DNA from: Evansella halocellulosilytica
GTDB lineage: Bacteria > Bacillota > Bacilli > Bacillales > Salisediminibacteriaceae
Direction: 5' to 3'
Length of the DNA: 64,000 nucleotides
NCBI RefSeq assembly: GCF_002335745.1
Contig: NZ_NIST01000001.1
Location: forward strand, 789,641-853,640
This document shows positions 1 to 9,164 of this stretch, in pieces. Both the position numbers and the translations under genes were made by a program. Below the pieces are notes generated by a model. That model was given only the letters and a program-made list of their open reading frames with translations, was not told the origin of the DNA and made no database searches. Each line of letters opens with the position of its first letter. The stretch's first letter is position 1.

Positions 1-456
1 TTCGTTCTTATAGTACAAGTCAATCTTCATATTAAGAAGATCATGAAGGTCAAATAATCTTCTTCTTAATTCGTCATCTGATAATTCTCTAATAGATTGC
101 TCTCTGTTTTCTGTTTTCACTTCTTCAATACATGGAAGGCTTACATCTATAGTTCTCATTTTATTTAGGAATTTTTCACTTTTAACAGGCTCATTCCCCT
201 CATATATAACAAGACCATTCTCAACATCAATATAAGACTCAGAGTAGCCGGCTAATTTCATTAGATAAACAGGTGAAATGTCTAACCCTATAGCAAGCTT
301 TCTTATTAAGGCGGGTTTAGGTAAATCTTTATAACCGTTCTCTATTTGAGATAAATAAGAATCAGAGTAGCCCGTTCGTTCTTTTAAGTCTAGTAAAGTT
401 AATTTTTTCTTTTTCCGAATCTCTTTGAGTTTGGCCCCGAATTCTTTAGCATCCAA
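1..456 (-). CDS. XRE-family transcriptional repressor, C-terminus outside window
   Basis: The reverse strand gives an open frame running off the left edge. It starts at TTG (complement of 454-456), seven bases after a GGAGGG site at 464-469. The first 60 residues form an HTH_3/XRE domain (LDAKEFGAKLKEIRKKKKL, then a GYSDSYLSQIENG recognition-helix segment). The rest is charged and may be an oligomerisation region. It faces a small HTH gene at 621 across a 160-bp gap with two palindromes, the usual layout of a plasmid or prophage control switch. The autorepressor role is inferred from that layout. Confidence 0.75.
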   Translation of the reverse strand, partial: MDAKEFGAKLKEIRKKKKLTLLDLKERTGYSDSYLSQIENGYKDLPKPALIRKLAIGLDISPVYLMKLAGYSESYIDVENGLVIYEGNEPVKSEKFLNKMRTIDVSLPCIEEVKTENREQSIRELSDDELRRRLFDLHDLLNMKIDLYYKNE

Positions 457-505
457 TAGAAAACCCTCCTTTTTTTAGTTTAATTAACATTATTATCACA
501 CGTTT

Positions 506-598
506 ACTTTACTAAGTAAAGTTTTTTCTAACTAAAAGTTGAAATTTATTTGGAAATGATTTACAATTAAGTGAGTGGATAATATTCTTACTAAGTAA
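506..598. promoter_or_regulatory. Divergent control region with two palindromic operators
   Basis: Bases 506-522 are a perfect 8-1-8 inverted repeat (ACTTTACT A AGTAAAGT). Bases 588-598 repeat its centre as TTACTAAGTAA. They lie between the XRE gene on the minus strand and the HTH gene at 621, so they are the likely binding sites of the XRE protein. Binding is inferred. Confidence 0.6.
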
Positions 599-620
599 AC
601 AAAGGGGGAGGACGAAGCTA

Positions 621-911
621 ATGAAGGGTTTTATACCATTGCAAGTCTCAGATGAGTTTAAGAGTAATTATTATGAGTTATTTTATGAACTCAGCAAAGA
701 AGCTTTTGAAGCTGCTAAAAAAGAAAGTGGAGCGGGGAGGTTTATGACGAAAAAGCAATGTTGTGAGTTTATCGGCATTTCTTTTGGTCATTTGCAAAAA
801 TTGGAAAAACTTGGCTTGCCAATTATTGAGTTAGAAGGTAAGGTGCTCGTAGATCGTGAGGATGTTATTAAATTCGTGAGTAAATATAAAAAAATTGAAA
901 ATCTAATATAA
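621..911 (+). CDS. Small helix-turn-helix (excisionase-like) protein
   Basis: A 96-aa protein preceded by GGGGGAGG. Residues 40-90 (MTKKQCCEFIGISFGHLQKL, later VDREDVIKFV) resemble the winged HTH_17/MerR-like fold of excisionases and plasmid control proteins: a first HTH, then a wing ending in a DREDV-type helix. The N-terminal 35 residues look helical and have no assigned function. Its position opposite an XRE repressor suggests a Cro- or Xis-like role. Family assignment is by motif only. Confidence 0.6.
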   Translation: MKGFIPLQVSDEFKSNYYELFYELSKEAFEAAKKESGAGRFMTKKQCCEFIGISFGHLQKLEKLGLPIIELEGKVLVDREDVIKFVSKYKKIENLI

Positions 912-1046
912 AATAATTAAATCGCTGGCAGGCGATATATAAACAAGGAAAATATGGTTAAATGAGGGCCAACACATCGAAGGATAAGTGAAAAACTAAG
1001 AACAAAAGCAATTATTAGGTCACAATCAGTCAGAAGAAGAAATAGT

Positions 1047-1086
1047 CGATTATCTCCCAAATTGTTGGAAGATAATCGGCTTTTTT
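1047..1086 (+). terminator. Rho-independent terminator
   Basis: A 14-bp stem with one mismatch (CGATTATCTCCCAA against TTGGAAGATAATCG) is followed by six T. It would end transcription from the HTH gene at 621. Confidence 0.65.
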
Positions 1087-2034
1087 CTATTGATGAAATC
1101 CCTTTAAAAAATCTCAGAAGGGGAGACTCGTGATATTTTACCGTGTTTTAAGCTTTCCGAACAATTAAATAAAGTCATCGATTTTATATTAAATCTTCTA
1201 TCAGTCACAGAACAAAGTAGCTGTCGTTTGAGGAAGCTTTTTCCCTTAGAGATACCTCAAACTCAAAAATGTTCCTCCGTTCCTGGTTTTTTCGAGAAAA
1301 CTTTATATGCGTAACATGCATATATATAATATTTTTATTTATAGTCTTTACTTAAAAAAAAGAGGAACCAAGGTACATAAACCTGTGACCCCTTGGTATG
1401 ATAGGATTTTGCTGTTCCTTTTTGACCTGTGACTCCAGGGACATTCGAGGTACATTCGGGGGTAAAAAGGAACAAACCGGTCGATTTTACTTGCGTACAT
1501 GCAAAAACGGCATGATTATGTTCTACCCCTGTAAACGCCTACATCTTATAATACTTGCACACATGCAAAAATGACCGCAAAATAGGAACATTTAGGCCGA
1601 AAAAGGAACATTTTGACCCCAAAAAGAAACAAAGCAGGAACAAAAATAAGCAGCAAATAAATATATAAATCGAGGATTAAATATCACTCTGATCAAAGCC
1701 TTCAGCGATCAATTATTGTTAGTTATCCCAGTGAAACAATGAAGGGGAAGCGACGGTTGTGGATGATTTGATAAATCTGATCGGTACGTTGCCAAGACGA
1801 GAAAAAGGTATCTGCCTATAGTTGCGCAGCCGGGCGAGTTAAATAGTTACTGAGAAAAAAACCAGGAGTCGTCGATCACTAAAAAGAGCGGACCTTGTCA
1901 CGATAACCAAACAAACGGGGCATAGTTCCACCCAATCGTAAGACATATAAGGTTGCAGAGTAGTAATTATTGCCGGATAATTAAAAAGAGATAAAGTAAG
2001 AGAATAAATCGTGAGATCTAAACCGAGGTGTTGT
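1087..2034. other. Non-coding tract with iteron-like short repeats
   Basis: No convincing gene is seen over about 950 bases. GTTTGAGG near 1226 pairs with CCTCAAAC near 1257. AGGAACA or its complement occurs about five times between 1410 and 1640. ACTTGC-N2-ACATGCAAAAA occurs twice (1489 and 1553), each with TTGC-N6-GCAA dyad symmetry. Short fragments such as VDDLINLIGTLPRREKGICL around 1759 read as coding relics. The repeats could be plasmid control or origin sequences, because a Rep_3 initiator gene lies in the same window, but this is not established. Confidence 0.4.
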
Positions 2035-3132
2035 ATGGATTTATTGCAAATTTCCAGAAGCCAGTTGATTAGTGAAGTATACGAAAGTGAAAAAATGATA
2101 ATACGATTAACAAACGTACCGGCAGAGAGTCGATCGTATATTTCAAGTTCACTATTACCATATTTATCAATGATTTGTGATGGTATTGATGATCTTTTTC
2201 CAATGGAGGATGGTGGTGTTATTTCGAATGGTTTTGAAGATATAAATGGAAAGAGTTTTACCGCGCTTATCAAAGATATAAGAGCTAGTTCCAAATTGCT
2301 TACTGATAAAAGACGCATAAATAAATCAATCAAGATATTAGATAGTGAAATGGCAAAATTGCATGATGCGTTAATCAATGATTATAATGCGTTGCAATTA
2401 GCGTATGTAAAAATATCAGGGCAAGCGGACTTAGGCGTATTCTATTATAAAAACAAACCTTTTGCCAACAGTAGTCAACTGAGTTTATATATTAAACCAT
2501 TCAATTCAAGTTTGATGGAAGTTAGGACTAGTTTATTCGAATTTAGCAGGCAGTCCGCTATGTACATAGGCGGGTTTTGTTCTAAGTTAAGGGGGCCTAT
2601 ATCACAGCTGAAGGAAGAAGACTATCATGCGGATATAGTTTATAAAGACTTCAAGCGCTTAGATTATATATACAGCGAAGAAACACACAGAAATATTTTT
2701 AATAGCGCAATTGAAAAAGGGGTAGCATTGTATTTACTGAATATGCAATGCCAATTGAATTTTGCCCTCATGATTATAGATTTACTAATAGAGGAACATC
2801 CACTGAAATACAGAATTCAATTGCTGATTTACTATTATTCTGTGCAAGCAATAGGTTTCGCTTTTAGCTCAGGTTATTTAGAAGAATTGAAAGAGCATCA
2901 AGAAACAATTACTTCTGTAATAGAGACTCATAAAAGTATATTTATAGACAACGCTTTTAGAAACAATCTGTTTCATTACAGGCTCTCCGAGGAGATTAAT
3001 CCTTCATTGGGTGAAAACTATTTCAGAGCTATGGTGGAAACACACACATCCACACCATTAGAAAAACTACTAACCACTGTTTATAAAGAGATGAATACAG
3101 TTGAAAACTTAATTCAAGAAATTATCTACTAA
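2035..3132 (+). CDS. Unrecognised 365-aa protein with an HEPN-like RX4H motif
   Basis: The ATG at 2035 follows GAGGTG by four bases and is preferred over an in-frame GTG at 2011. The protein is soluble, largely helical and has no signal peptide. Residues 309-314 read RNNLFH within AFRNNLFHYRLSEEI, resembling the RX4-6H catalytic motif of HEPN ribonuclease-type domains. No nucleotidyltransferase partner is adjacent. It stands alone between non-coding tracts, upstream of the broken ligase gene. I do not recognise the family. The HEPN idea rests on one short motif. Confidence 0.5.
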   Translation: MDLLQISRSQLISEVYESEKMIIRLTNVPAESRSYISSSLLPYLSMICDGIDDLFPMEDGGVISNGFEDINGKSFTALIKDIRASSKLLTDKRRINKSIKILDSEMAKLHDALINDYNALQLAYVKISGQADLGVFYYKNKPFANSSQLSLYIKPFNSSLMEVRTSLFEFSRQSAMYIGGFCSKLRGPISQLKEEDYHADIVYKDFKRLDYIYSEETHRNIFNSAIEKGVALYLLNMQCQLNFALMIIDLLIEEHPLKYRIQLLIYYYSVQAIGFAFSSGYLEELKEHQETITSVIETHKSIFIDNAFRNNLFHYRLSEEINPSLGENYFRAMVETHTSTPLEKLLTTVYKEMNTVENLIQEIIY

Positions 3133-3268
3133 TGTTGGATCGTATCGGCAGCTTTTTATACGAGTTTCTTTTATAGAACGTTCGTAGATGAATCCCGGGG
3201 TGTAATTGCCATTAGATTACTAATTCGTTTATCACCTTCTCATAGTAAAATGAGTATGAGGTGATGAC

Positions 3269-3418
3269 ATGTTTGTTAGTCCGATGTTGCTTCATAAATC
3301 AGAAGTACCGTTTAATGACGAATCCTATATAACGGAGCTCAAGCTAGATGGAATCAGGCTGCTCCTATCCAAAATGAATAATAAGGTTCGCTTATATACA
3401 AGGCACAATAACGATTAA
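3269..3418 (+). pseudogene. ATP-dependent DNA ligase, N-terminal fragment
   Basis: GAGGTGATGAC precedes the ATG. The 49 residues include the nucleotidyl-transfer motif ELKLDGIR with catalytic Lys25, then VRLYTRHNND and a stop at 3416. The frame breaks exactly where the Tn554-type element begins; the missing continuation (NNEVTGKFPEL) resumes at 15001. Joined, the two parts give about 275 aa, the size of small phage or plasmid ligases such as B. subtilis YoqV/LigB. The fragment alone lacks motifs III-V and cannot be a working ligase. Confidence 0.85.
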
Positions 3419-3558
3419 CTATACTATAATAATAGTAGAACAATTAGTATAATATATGAACCTATTCTATTATTTTTTTACATACTAAAATTATTAAACA
3501 GATTTAAAAAGATTGGTTCAATATGTATAATATGTAAACGGTTCAGAGGGGGACATAG

Positions 3559-4698
3559 ATGAAAGTTCAGGAAGTCTTATTGGAAAATAATATGAAAAGA
3601 TACATGTTACTGGATGACAAAGGGCTGCTAGTCCTTCCGGTGATGAAATACATAAAATACCTAGATACACGGGGAAAAAGCCCAAATACTCAAAAAACGT
3701 ACTGTTATGCATTAAAGGAGTATTTTACATTCTTAGAGGATGTCAACCTGGGATATAAAGATGTAAGATTAGAAGATTTGGTGGACTTTATTGCATGGCT
3801 TCGGAATCCATACGGAATTAATAAAGCAGTGCCACTTCAACCAACTGAAGCCAGAAAAAAGGAAAACACTATCAATCTAATTCTTACAGCTGTAAATGGT
3901 TTTTATGACTATTTATATCGAAATGAAGAGTTAGATAAAGCCATGGTTGATTTAGTCACGAAAGAACAATTATTTAAAGGGGCAAAGAGGGCATATAGAG
4001 ATTTCCTCTACCATGTTAATCAAAATAGTCCTTCGCATAAAAACGTCCTGAGGGTCAAGAAGAGGAAAGTAAAGTTAAAAGTGTTGTCAAAAATGGAAGT
4101 TGAAATGCTCTATAATGGAGCAACGAATATTAGGGATAAGTTGTTAATACAAACTCTATATGAGACGGGCTTACGAATTGGAGAATTACTTTCGCTTTTT
4201 ATTGAGGATTTTATATTTGATCATAAGGGCGGTCATAGGATTAAGCTTGTTGACCGTGGTGAGCTTGAAAATGGTGCCAAACTAAAAACTAGCGAAAGGG
4301 AAATTTATGTATCGCAATCACTTATGGACCTATTAGACGATTATCTTTATGAAGTGATTGACGATCTTGATATTGATACGAATTTCGTCTTTGTAAAATT
4401 AAAGGGAAAAAATATTGGACACCCAATGAATTATCAAAATGTTTCTGCTCTATTCAAACGGCTACGGAAAAAAGTCAAATTCAAGGTCCATCCACACCTT
4501 CTTAGGCATACTCACGCAACCATGTATTACAGACAAACTGGCGACATTAAACAGGTGCAAGAGCGTATAGGGCATAGCCAAATTCAAACGACTATAAATT
4601 TTTATCTTCATCCTTCCGAAGAAGATATCCGAAATAACTGGGAAAAGGCTCAGTCAGCGTTTCAAATCGGCAGTAAAGAATATAGTAATGGGGAGTAA
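3559..4698 (+). CDS. tnpA: Tn554-type transposase A, tyrosine recombinase
   Basis: A 379-aa phage-integrase-type recombinase. Residues 25-125 form the SAM-like core-binding domain. The catalytic domain shows the Arg in ETGLRIGELL, HPHLLRHTHA (HxxR) and IGHSQIQTTINFYLHP with the second His and nucleophilic Tyr. Length agrees with Tn554 TnpA (about 360 aa). The start follows AGAGGGGG. The stop lies just before the tnpB start, so the two are translationally coupled. With TnpB it should catalyse strand exchange at the transposon core. Confidence 0.92.
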   Translation: MKVQEVLLENNMKRYMLLDDKGLLVLPVMKYIKYLDTRGKSPNTQKTYCYALKEYFTFLEDVNLGYKDVRLEDLVDFIAWLRNPYGINKAVPLQPTEARKKENTINLILTAVNGFYDYLYRNEELDKAMVDLVTKEQLFKGAKRAYRDFLYHVNQNSPSHKNVLRVKKRKVKLKVLSKMEVEMLYNGATNIRDKLLIQTLYETGLRIGELLSLFIEDFIFDHKGGHRIKLVDRGELENGAKLKTSEREIYVSQSLMDLLDDYLYEVIDDLDIDTNFVFVKLKGKNIGHPMNYQNVSALFKRLRKKVKFKVHPHLLRHTHATMYYRQTGDIKQVQERIGHSQIQTTINFYLHPSEEDIRNNWEKAQSAFQIGSKEYSNGE

Positions 4699-4702
4699 TG
4701 AA

Positions 4703-6793
4703 ATGAACCTAAATGAACATAAGAGAGAAACTGAGGATTCGTTCTATCAGCGATTGACGAAAGAACTTTCCTTTTACATTGAAAAGGTGAAAACCAAAGA
4801 GGGATTAACTAATCTTACTGTTAATGACCCATATTTTTTATTGAATGATACATGGAGTATCGAAAAACTAGCCACCATCGAAAATTTTAAAGATGCGATT
4901 GCGAAGAAAAAATTTAATCGAACGAACGTTATTTTTAGGTTCAGTAATCCTCAAATTCTACTAGAAATGAAATATTTCGTCTTCCGGAAAATGTTCGATG
5001 ATAACTGGACTATTAACACTTTATTTGTTCAAGGAAATTATAATTTAAAACAGTTAGGACTTTTTCTGGATGAAAAGTTTCCAAGATTGAATTCTATTTT
5101 AGATCTTGACATCGAAAAAGCTAATAAAAGGTGGATGATGTGGCTTCAGGAAAAGGGAATCGGTACACATACTAAGGATAAAAGATATGAGAATCCCGTT
5201 AAACGACCGGTAACAAGGTTTCTAAAGAGTGTTTATAATGATTTATCAAAACTACTTGATTTTCGGGATGAATGGGAAAAAGAAGTTTGGGATGTGCGTA
5301 ATCTAAACCAGAAATACGGGATTTATTATAATCATGCTCGTAGTCATGTGAGGCTAGATTTTACAGTTGTGAAACAAATCCCCTTCCGTTTTGAAATACA
5401 AAAATGGCTGAAGTATCGCCTTCTTTCAAATGACTTAACTTGGGGTACAGCCGTTAATTATATGGTCAGCATTCCAAAGTTTCTGGATTTTATCTTTGAG
5501 TTAGAACCCACATGGAAAAATCTTAATGAACTTTCACGATCTCATTTTGAAGAATATTTGGACCTTTTACATAAAGAAAATGCCGAAAGGCAAAGAGTAA
5601 CGTATTCTTATGAATACGTTACAAAAGCCATTTCTTCGGCAAATAAATTCCTTGAAGGTTTACAAACGATCAATTCACCTTTAGCACCTAAAAAAGATGT
5701 TAGAATGATTATTTTTAGATATGACCGTCCTAAAAAGAAAAAGAAGTCAAAAAAAGTAAAATATATTCCTGATTCTGTTTTACAACAACTATTTGACAAT
5801 ATTAATTACCTTCACGAGGAAGTACAACCTATTATATGGATAAGCTTTAAGACAGGATTAAGGGTGTCTGATACCTTGAGGCTGACACAAGACTGTTTGT
5901 TGAGAATTAATGGAAAATACCAACTTATTTCAGACGTGACCAAAACATGTTTAAAAGATCATTCGATACCGATAGATGATGAATTGGCAGATGTAATTGC
6001 GGTATTAATTAAGAATTCAAAGGAAAACAGTAACGAAGAAAACAATCCGCAAAACTACATATTCGTTCGCTATCGAGGAGTCCGAAAGGGAAGACCGTAC
6101 TCTGCCGATTGGATTGGTGAAAGACTTAATTCATTGGCGAAAGAGAAAAAGATTGTTGATGAAAAAGGAGAGATATATCATTTCAGAATGCACCAATTTA
6201 GGCACACCTACGCTGTTAAAATGTTAAATAGTGGCGCAGATTTCTTTACAGTTCAGCAGTTATTGGCGCATTCCTCTCCGGAAATGACGCTTGTTTACGC
6301 AAGATTATTAGACACGACCAAGAGAAAAGTATTCGAAGAAGCAATGAAGCAAGGGTTGTTTAGTTTTGATGTGAACGGAGAAATGAAACAAATCAAGCCA
6401 AATGAAGAAATTCCTGAGGATATTTTAGAAGTCTTGTGGCGTGAACAAAAGTTAAGTGCTGTTGACAATCCTTACGGAACTTGCCACGCTAGAATCAATG
6501 GAAATTGCCCACACGCAGAAGAACCTCCGTGTCTTACATGTAATGGCGGTAGCCCTTGTAAGGATCTCGCAATAGGCTTTTCTGAATTAGACATCCAAAA
6601 ATATGAGCTGCTTGTAAAAACTTCCTCTAGGACTATTGAAGTGTTGGAACAACGTGGTCGTCAAGATATTGCTGAAAAGAACAAAAAGAACTTGGAGCGA
6701 TACCAAAATATCTTAAACACCATCCAATCCGGCAAATTTATTTTTGGACGTTTGGACCGCATTAAAAGAAAGCAGGGTTTGGCAAATGTCTAA
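4703..6793 (+). CDS. tnpB: Tn554-type transposase B, tyrosine recombinase
   Basis: A 696-aa recombinase. The ATG at 4703 lies seven bases after GGGGAG; an in-frame ATG at 4688 overlaps tnpA. The C-terminal catalytic domain has KTGLRVSDTL (Arg), RMHQFRHTYA (HxxR) and LAHSSPEMTLVYARL (His and Tyr). It is followed by a Cys-rich tail (CHARINGNCPHAEEPPCLTC), typical of the long Tn554 TnpB class. The extended N-terminal region has no assigned function. It overlaps tnpC by eight bases. Confidence 0.92.
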   Translation: MNLNEHKRETEDSFYQRLTKELSFYIEKVKTKEGLTNLTVNDPYFLLNDTWSIEKLATIENFKDAIAKKKFNRTNVIFRFSNPQILLEMKYFVFRKMFDDNWTINTLFVQGNYNLKQLGLFLDEKFPRLNSILDLDIEKANKRWMMWLQEKGIGTHTKDKRYENPVKRPVTRFLKSVYNDLSKLLDFRDEWEKEVWDVRNLNQKYGIYYNHARSHVRLDFTVVKQIPFRFEIQKWLKYRLLSNDLTWGTAVNYMVSIPKFLDFIFELEPTWKNLNELSRSHFEEYLDLLHKENAERQRVTYSYEYVTKAISSANKFLEGLQTINSPLAPKKDVRMIIFRYDRPKKKKKSKKVKYIPDSVLQQLFDNINYLHEEVQPIIWISFKTGLRVSDTLRLTQDCLLRINGKYQLISDVTKTCLKDHSIPIDDELADVIAVLIKNSKENSNEENNPQNYIFVRYRGVRKGRPYSADWIGERLNSLAKEKKIVDEKGEIYHFRMHQFRHTYAVKMLNSGADFFTVQQLLAHSSPEMTLVYARLLDTTKRKVFEEAMKQGLFSFDVNGEMKQIKPNEEIPEDILEVLWREQKLSAVDNPYGTCHARINGNCPHAEEPPCLTCNGGSPCKDLAIGFSELDIQKYELLVKTSSRTIEVLEQRGRQDIAEKNKKNLERYQNILNTIQSGKFIFGRLDRIKRKQGLANV

Positions 6794-7166
6794 TTTTAAT
6801 CGAAAAGAACAATTGAAAAAAATCCACGAGAGCCGCAAAGCAAATACGGCTTTAAAAGTGGACGGAGCAATCAAAAGGCTTATAAAAGCAAATGAAAGTA
6901 TTAATTTTAACAGCGTGTCAAAGGAAGCCGGCATTGCAAAAGCAACGTTGTATAACAACGAGGACTTCCGTTCGAGAATTGAAAAATTAAGAAACCAACA
7001 ATCACAAGTACCCACCCCGAAACAAGTGAAACAGGAAATGAATGAAAGCAACAAGGATGCCCTCATTGCATCCTTAAAAAGAAAAAATCAAAAACTGGAA
7101 CAGGAAAACAAGCAATTAAGGAAGCAGCTGAAAGTTGCTTATGCAGATGTCTACAAAAAGTTATGA
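6786..7166 (+). CDS. tnpC: Tn554-type transposition protein C
   Basis: A 126-aa basic protein matching the size and character of Tn554 TnpC, a host-independent orientation and efficiency factor. It has an N-terminal HTH-like segment (FNSVSKEAGIAKATLYNNED) and a C-terminal coiled coil (LKRKNQKLEQENKQLRKQLK). The ATG at 6786 lies inside the tnpB tail. The last base of its TGA stop is also the first base of the IS1182 inverted repeat, so the IS may have replaced the native C-terminus. Confidence 0.85.
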   Translation: MSNFNRKEQLKKIHESRKANTALKVDGAIKRLIKANESINFNSVSKEAGIAKATLYNNEDFRSRIEKLRNQQSQVPTPKQVKQEMNESNKDALIASLKRKNQKLEQENKQLRKQLKVAYADVYKKL

Positions 7167-7200
7167 GAGGCTGGGACAAAACCAGTAAATGGTAAATAAA

Positions 7201-7242
7201 AATGGTCATTTCTAACCGGGTGTTAGAGATGACCATTTTTTA
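7201..7242 (+). terminator. Terminator at the left side of the IS
   Basis: AATGGTCATTTCTAAC pairs with GTTAGAGATGACCATT and runs into a T tract. It would insulate the IS transposase from tnpABC transcription. Confidence 0.7.
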
Positions 7243-7325
7243 CGTTTTTTTCATTATTAAAGCAGAAAAAAAGGACTCCCTCTGCTATGATTAAAGTACC
7301 ACCAAAAACCATGGGAGGGATCCTT

Positions 7326-8981
7326 TTGTTTAAACAGTATAACATGAATCAAGTGATTTTGCCTTTAGATATGGAAAGAAAATTACATAAAGATGATATT
7401 GCGTTTACGATCCATGAGATGATCGAAGGTATTCCAGAGGAAGCATTCGAGCCGTTTCTTCGCGAAACGGGTACCCCTTCTTATCATCCTAAAATGATGA
7501 TGAAAGTTATCTTATGCGCTTACACCCAATCCGTATTTTCTGGAAGAAAAATCGAAGCCCTAGTGCAGGACAGTGTGCGCATGATGTGGCTAGCACAAGG
7601 CTACGAACCAAGTTATCGCACCATTAACCGGTTCCGAGTGAACCTCCATGTACAAGACCTTCTCCGTGAATGCTTCGTACAATTCCGCAGTCAGCTAGTC
7701 GAAGAGAAGGTCATTGATCAAGAAGCGGTTTTCATAGATGGTACAAAGATCGAAGCAAACGCCAACAAGTACACGTTTGTCTGGCGTAAATCGACCGAAC
7801 GACACAGTCAGAATTTAATTGAGAAATCAAATACGATGTATGAAGAGCTGTTGGAACAAGAGGTCATCCCTGCGATGGAACGGGAAAGTTCAGACGAACT
7901 TTCGACAGAAGAACTTCAATCCGTGGTGAATAAGCTGGATGACCACATTGAGGATTTCAATCAAAAGATTGAATCGAGCGATGATACAGCGGTACGGAAA
8001 CAGCTCCGTTCCGATCGAAAAAAGCCTAAAGAGTATCAGAAACAGTTCAAGGATTTTCTTCAACGAAAACAAAAATATCAAACCGATATGGAGATATTTG
8101 GTGAACGCAATAGTTACTCCAAAACGGATCATGATGCGACATTCATGCGTATGAAAGACGATCACATGAGAAATGGTCAATTAAAGGCAGGGTATAACGT
8201 TCAACTTGCGACCGAAAACCAGTACGCTCTTGCTTATGATGTTTTTCCGAATCCAACGGACGTTAGAACATTGATTCCTTTCTTAGACCGTATAGAGAAC
8301 GATTTTTTTGAATTACCTCGATATATTGTAGCGGATGCAGGGTATGGCAGTGAACAAAATTATCAAGATGTGCATGAAAATCGTGAACGGGAAGCTCTGA
8401 TTACTTTCAACACGTATCGTAAAGAAAAGACCAAGAAATATCAAAAGGACCCTTCCAATTCGGCCAACTGGGCTTATGACGAAGAAAAAGATGCTTTCAC
8501 TTGTCCCAACGGACAACAAGTCTCCTTTCTATATACATCGCAGAAAAAAGATCGATATGGGTTTACGAGAACCGTTAAAGTCTATGAGTGTGAGGACTGT
8601 TCTTCCTGTCCGTTACGGGCTGAGTGCAATAAGAGACAAAGTGGACGCAACCGAAGAATCTACTTTAATCCGACATGGGAAGAACAAAAAGCTTATATAA
8701 GAGAACAGCTTTCGGAAACGAAAACAGGTGAACTTTATGGTCAAAGAAAAATTGACGTTGAACCTGTATTCGGTTTTCTGAAGGCGAATTTGCGTTTCTC
8801 TCGAATGTCAGTGAGAGGAACTGACAAGGTGAAAAATGAGTTAGGGTTTGCATTCATGGCTGTGAACCTAAGAAAATACACCTCAAAACCCCAGAAGGTG
8901 TCCGGTAGGACACCTTACCATTCACAGAAAAAAGATTCGGATGATCAAAAAATGATCATCCGAACCTTTTTTTATTCGTAG
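7326..8981 (+). CDS. IS1182-family DDE transposase
   Basis: A 551-aa transposase. The TTG at 7326 follows GGGAGGG by six bases and gives the family-typical N-terminus LFKQYNMNQVILPLD; upstream ATG codons lack a ribosome site. A DUF772-type N-terminal domain (FEPFLRETGTPSYHPKMMMK) comes first. The DDE core shows VFIDGTKIEAN, IVADAGYGSEQN and VEPVFGFLKANLRFSRMS. A Cys-rich segment (CEDCSSCPLRAECNK) lies between. No frameshift is seen. A hairpin terminator at 8936-8973 overlaps the 3' end. Confidence 0.92.
   Translation: MFKQYNMNQVILPLDMERKLHKDDIAFTIHEMIEGIPEEAFEPFLRETGTPSYHPKMMMKVILCAYTQSVFSGRKIEALVQDSVRMMWLAQGYEPSYRTINRFRVNLHVQDLLRECFVQFRSQLVEEKVIDQEAVFIDGTKIEANANKYTFVWRKSTERHSQNLIEKSNTMYEELLEQEVIPAMERESSDELSTEELQSVVNKLDDHIEDFNQKIESSDDTAVRKQLRSDRKKPKEYQKQFKDFLQRKQKYQTDMEIFGERNSYSKTDHDATFMRMKDDHMRNGQLKAGYNVQLATENQYALAYDVFPNPTDVRTLIPFLDRIENDFFELPRYIVADAGYGSEQNYQDVHENREREALITFNTYRKEKTKKYQKDPSNSANWAYDEEKDAFTCPNGQQVSFLYTSQKKDRYGFTRTVKVYECEDCSSCPLRAECNKRQSGRNRRIYFNPTWEEQKAYIREQLSETKTGELYGQRKIDVEPVFGFLKANLRFSRMSVRGTDKVKNELGFAFMAVNLRKYTSKPQKVSGRTPYHSQKKDSDDQKMIIRTFFYS
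8936..8973 (+). terminator. Terminator overlapping the transposase 3' end
   Basis: TTCGGATGATCA pairs perfectly with TGATCATCCGAA, followed by CCTTTTTTT. It lies inside the last codons of the IS1182 transposase gene. Confidence 0.7.
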
Positions 8982-9083
8982 AAACTAGTTTTGTCCCAGC
9001 CTCTTTCTTCTTGAACGAACGGGCAGTTTAATTGAATAAGAATCAGACATTGGGAATTGGGATAATCCAATTTTTTATTTTTC

Positions 9084-9146
9084 ATTCAAATAAATGTTTG
9101 AATATCATTTAAAAAAGGAGTATACTTTAATCAAACAAACATTTGA
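9084..9146 (+). promoter_or_regulatory. CadC-type operator pair around the cadmium promoter
   Basis: ATTCAAA-N6-TTTGAAT (9084-9103) and TCAAA-N6-TTTGA (9131-9146) are inverted repeats with the same spacing, as in known CadC operators. A promoter sits between them: TTGAAT (9098-9103), a 17-base spacer, and TATACT (9121-9126). CadC should therefore repress the methyltransferase-cadC-cadA operon and release it on Cd, Pb or Zn. Confidence 0.8.
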
Positions 9147-9164
9147 ATAATAAGGGGGGATTTT

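Larger units (their letters stand above)
7166..9004 (+). mobile_element. IS1182-family insertion sequence nested in the transposon
   Basis: Terminal inverted repeats of about 21 bp bound the element: AGAGGCTGGGACAAAAC at 7166 and its complement GTTTTGTCCCAGCCTCT ending at 9004, with one internal mismatch over the full repeat. The 1839-bp unit holds one transposase gene with a hairpin terminator at each side. No convincing target duplication is visible in the flanks. The gene looks intact, so the insertion may be recent. Confidence 0.88.
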
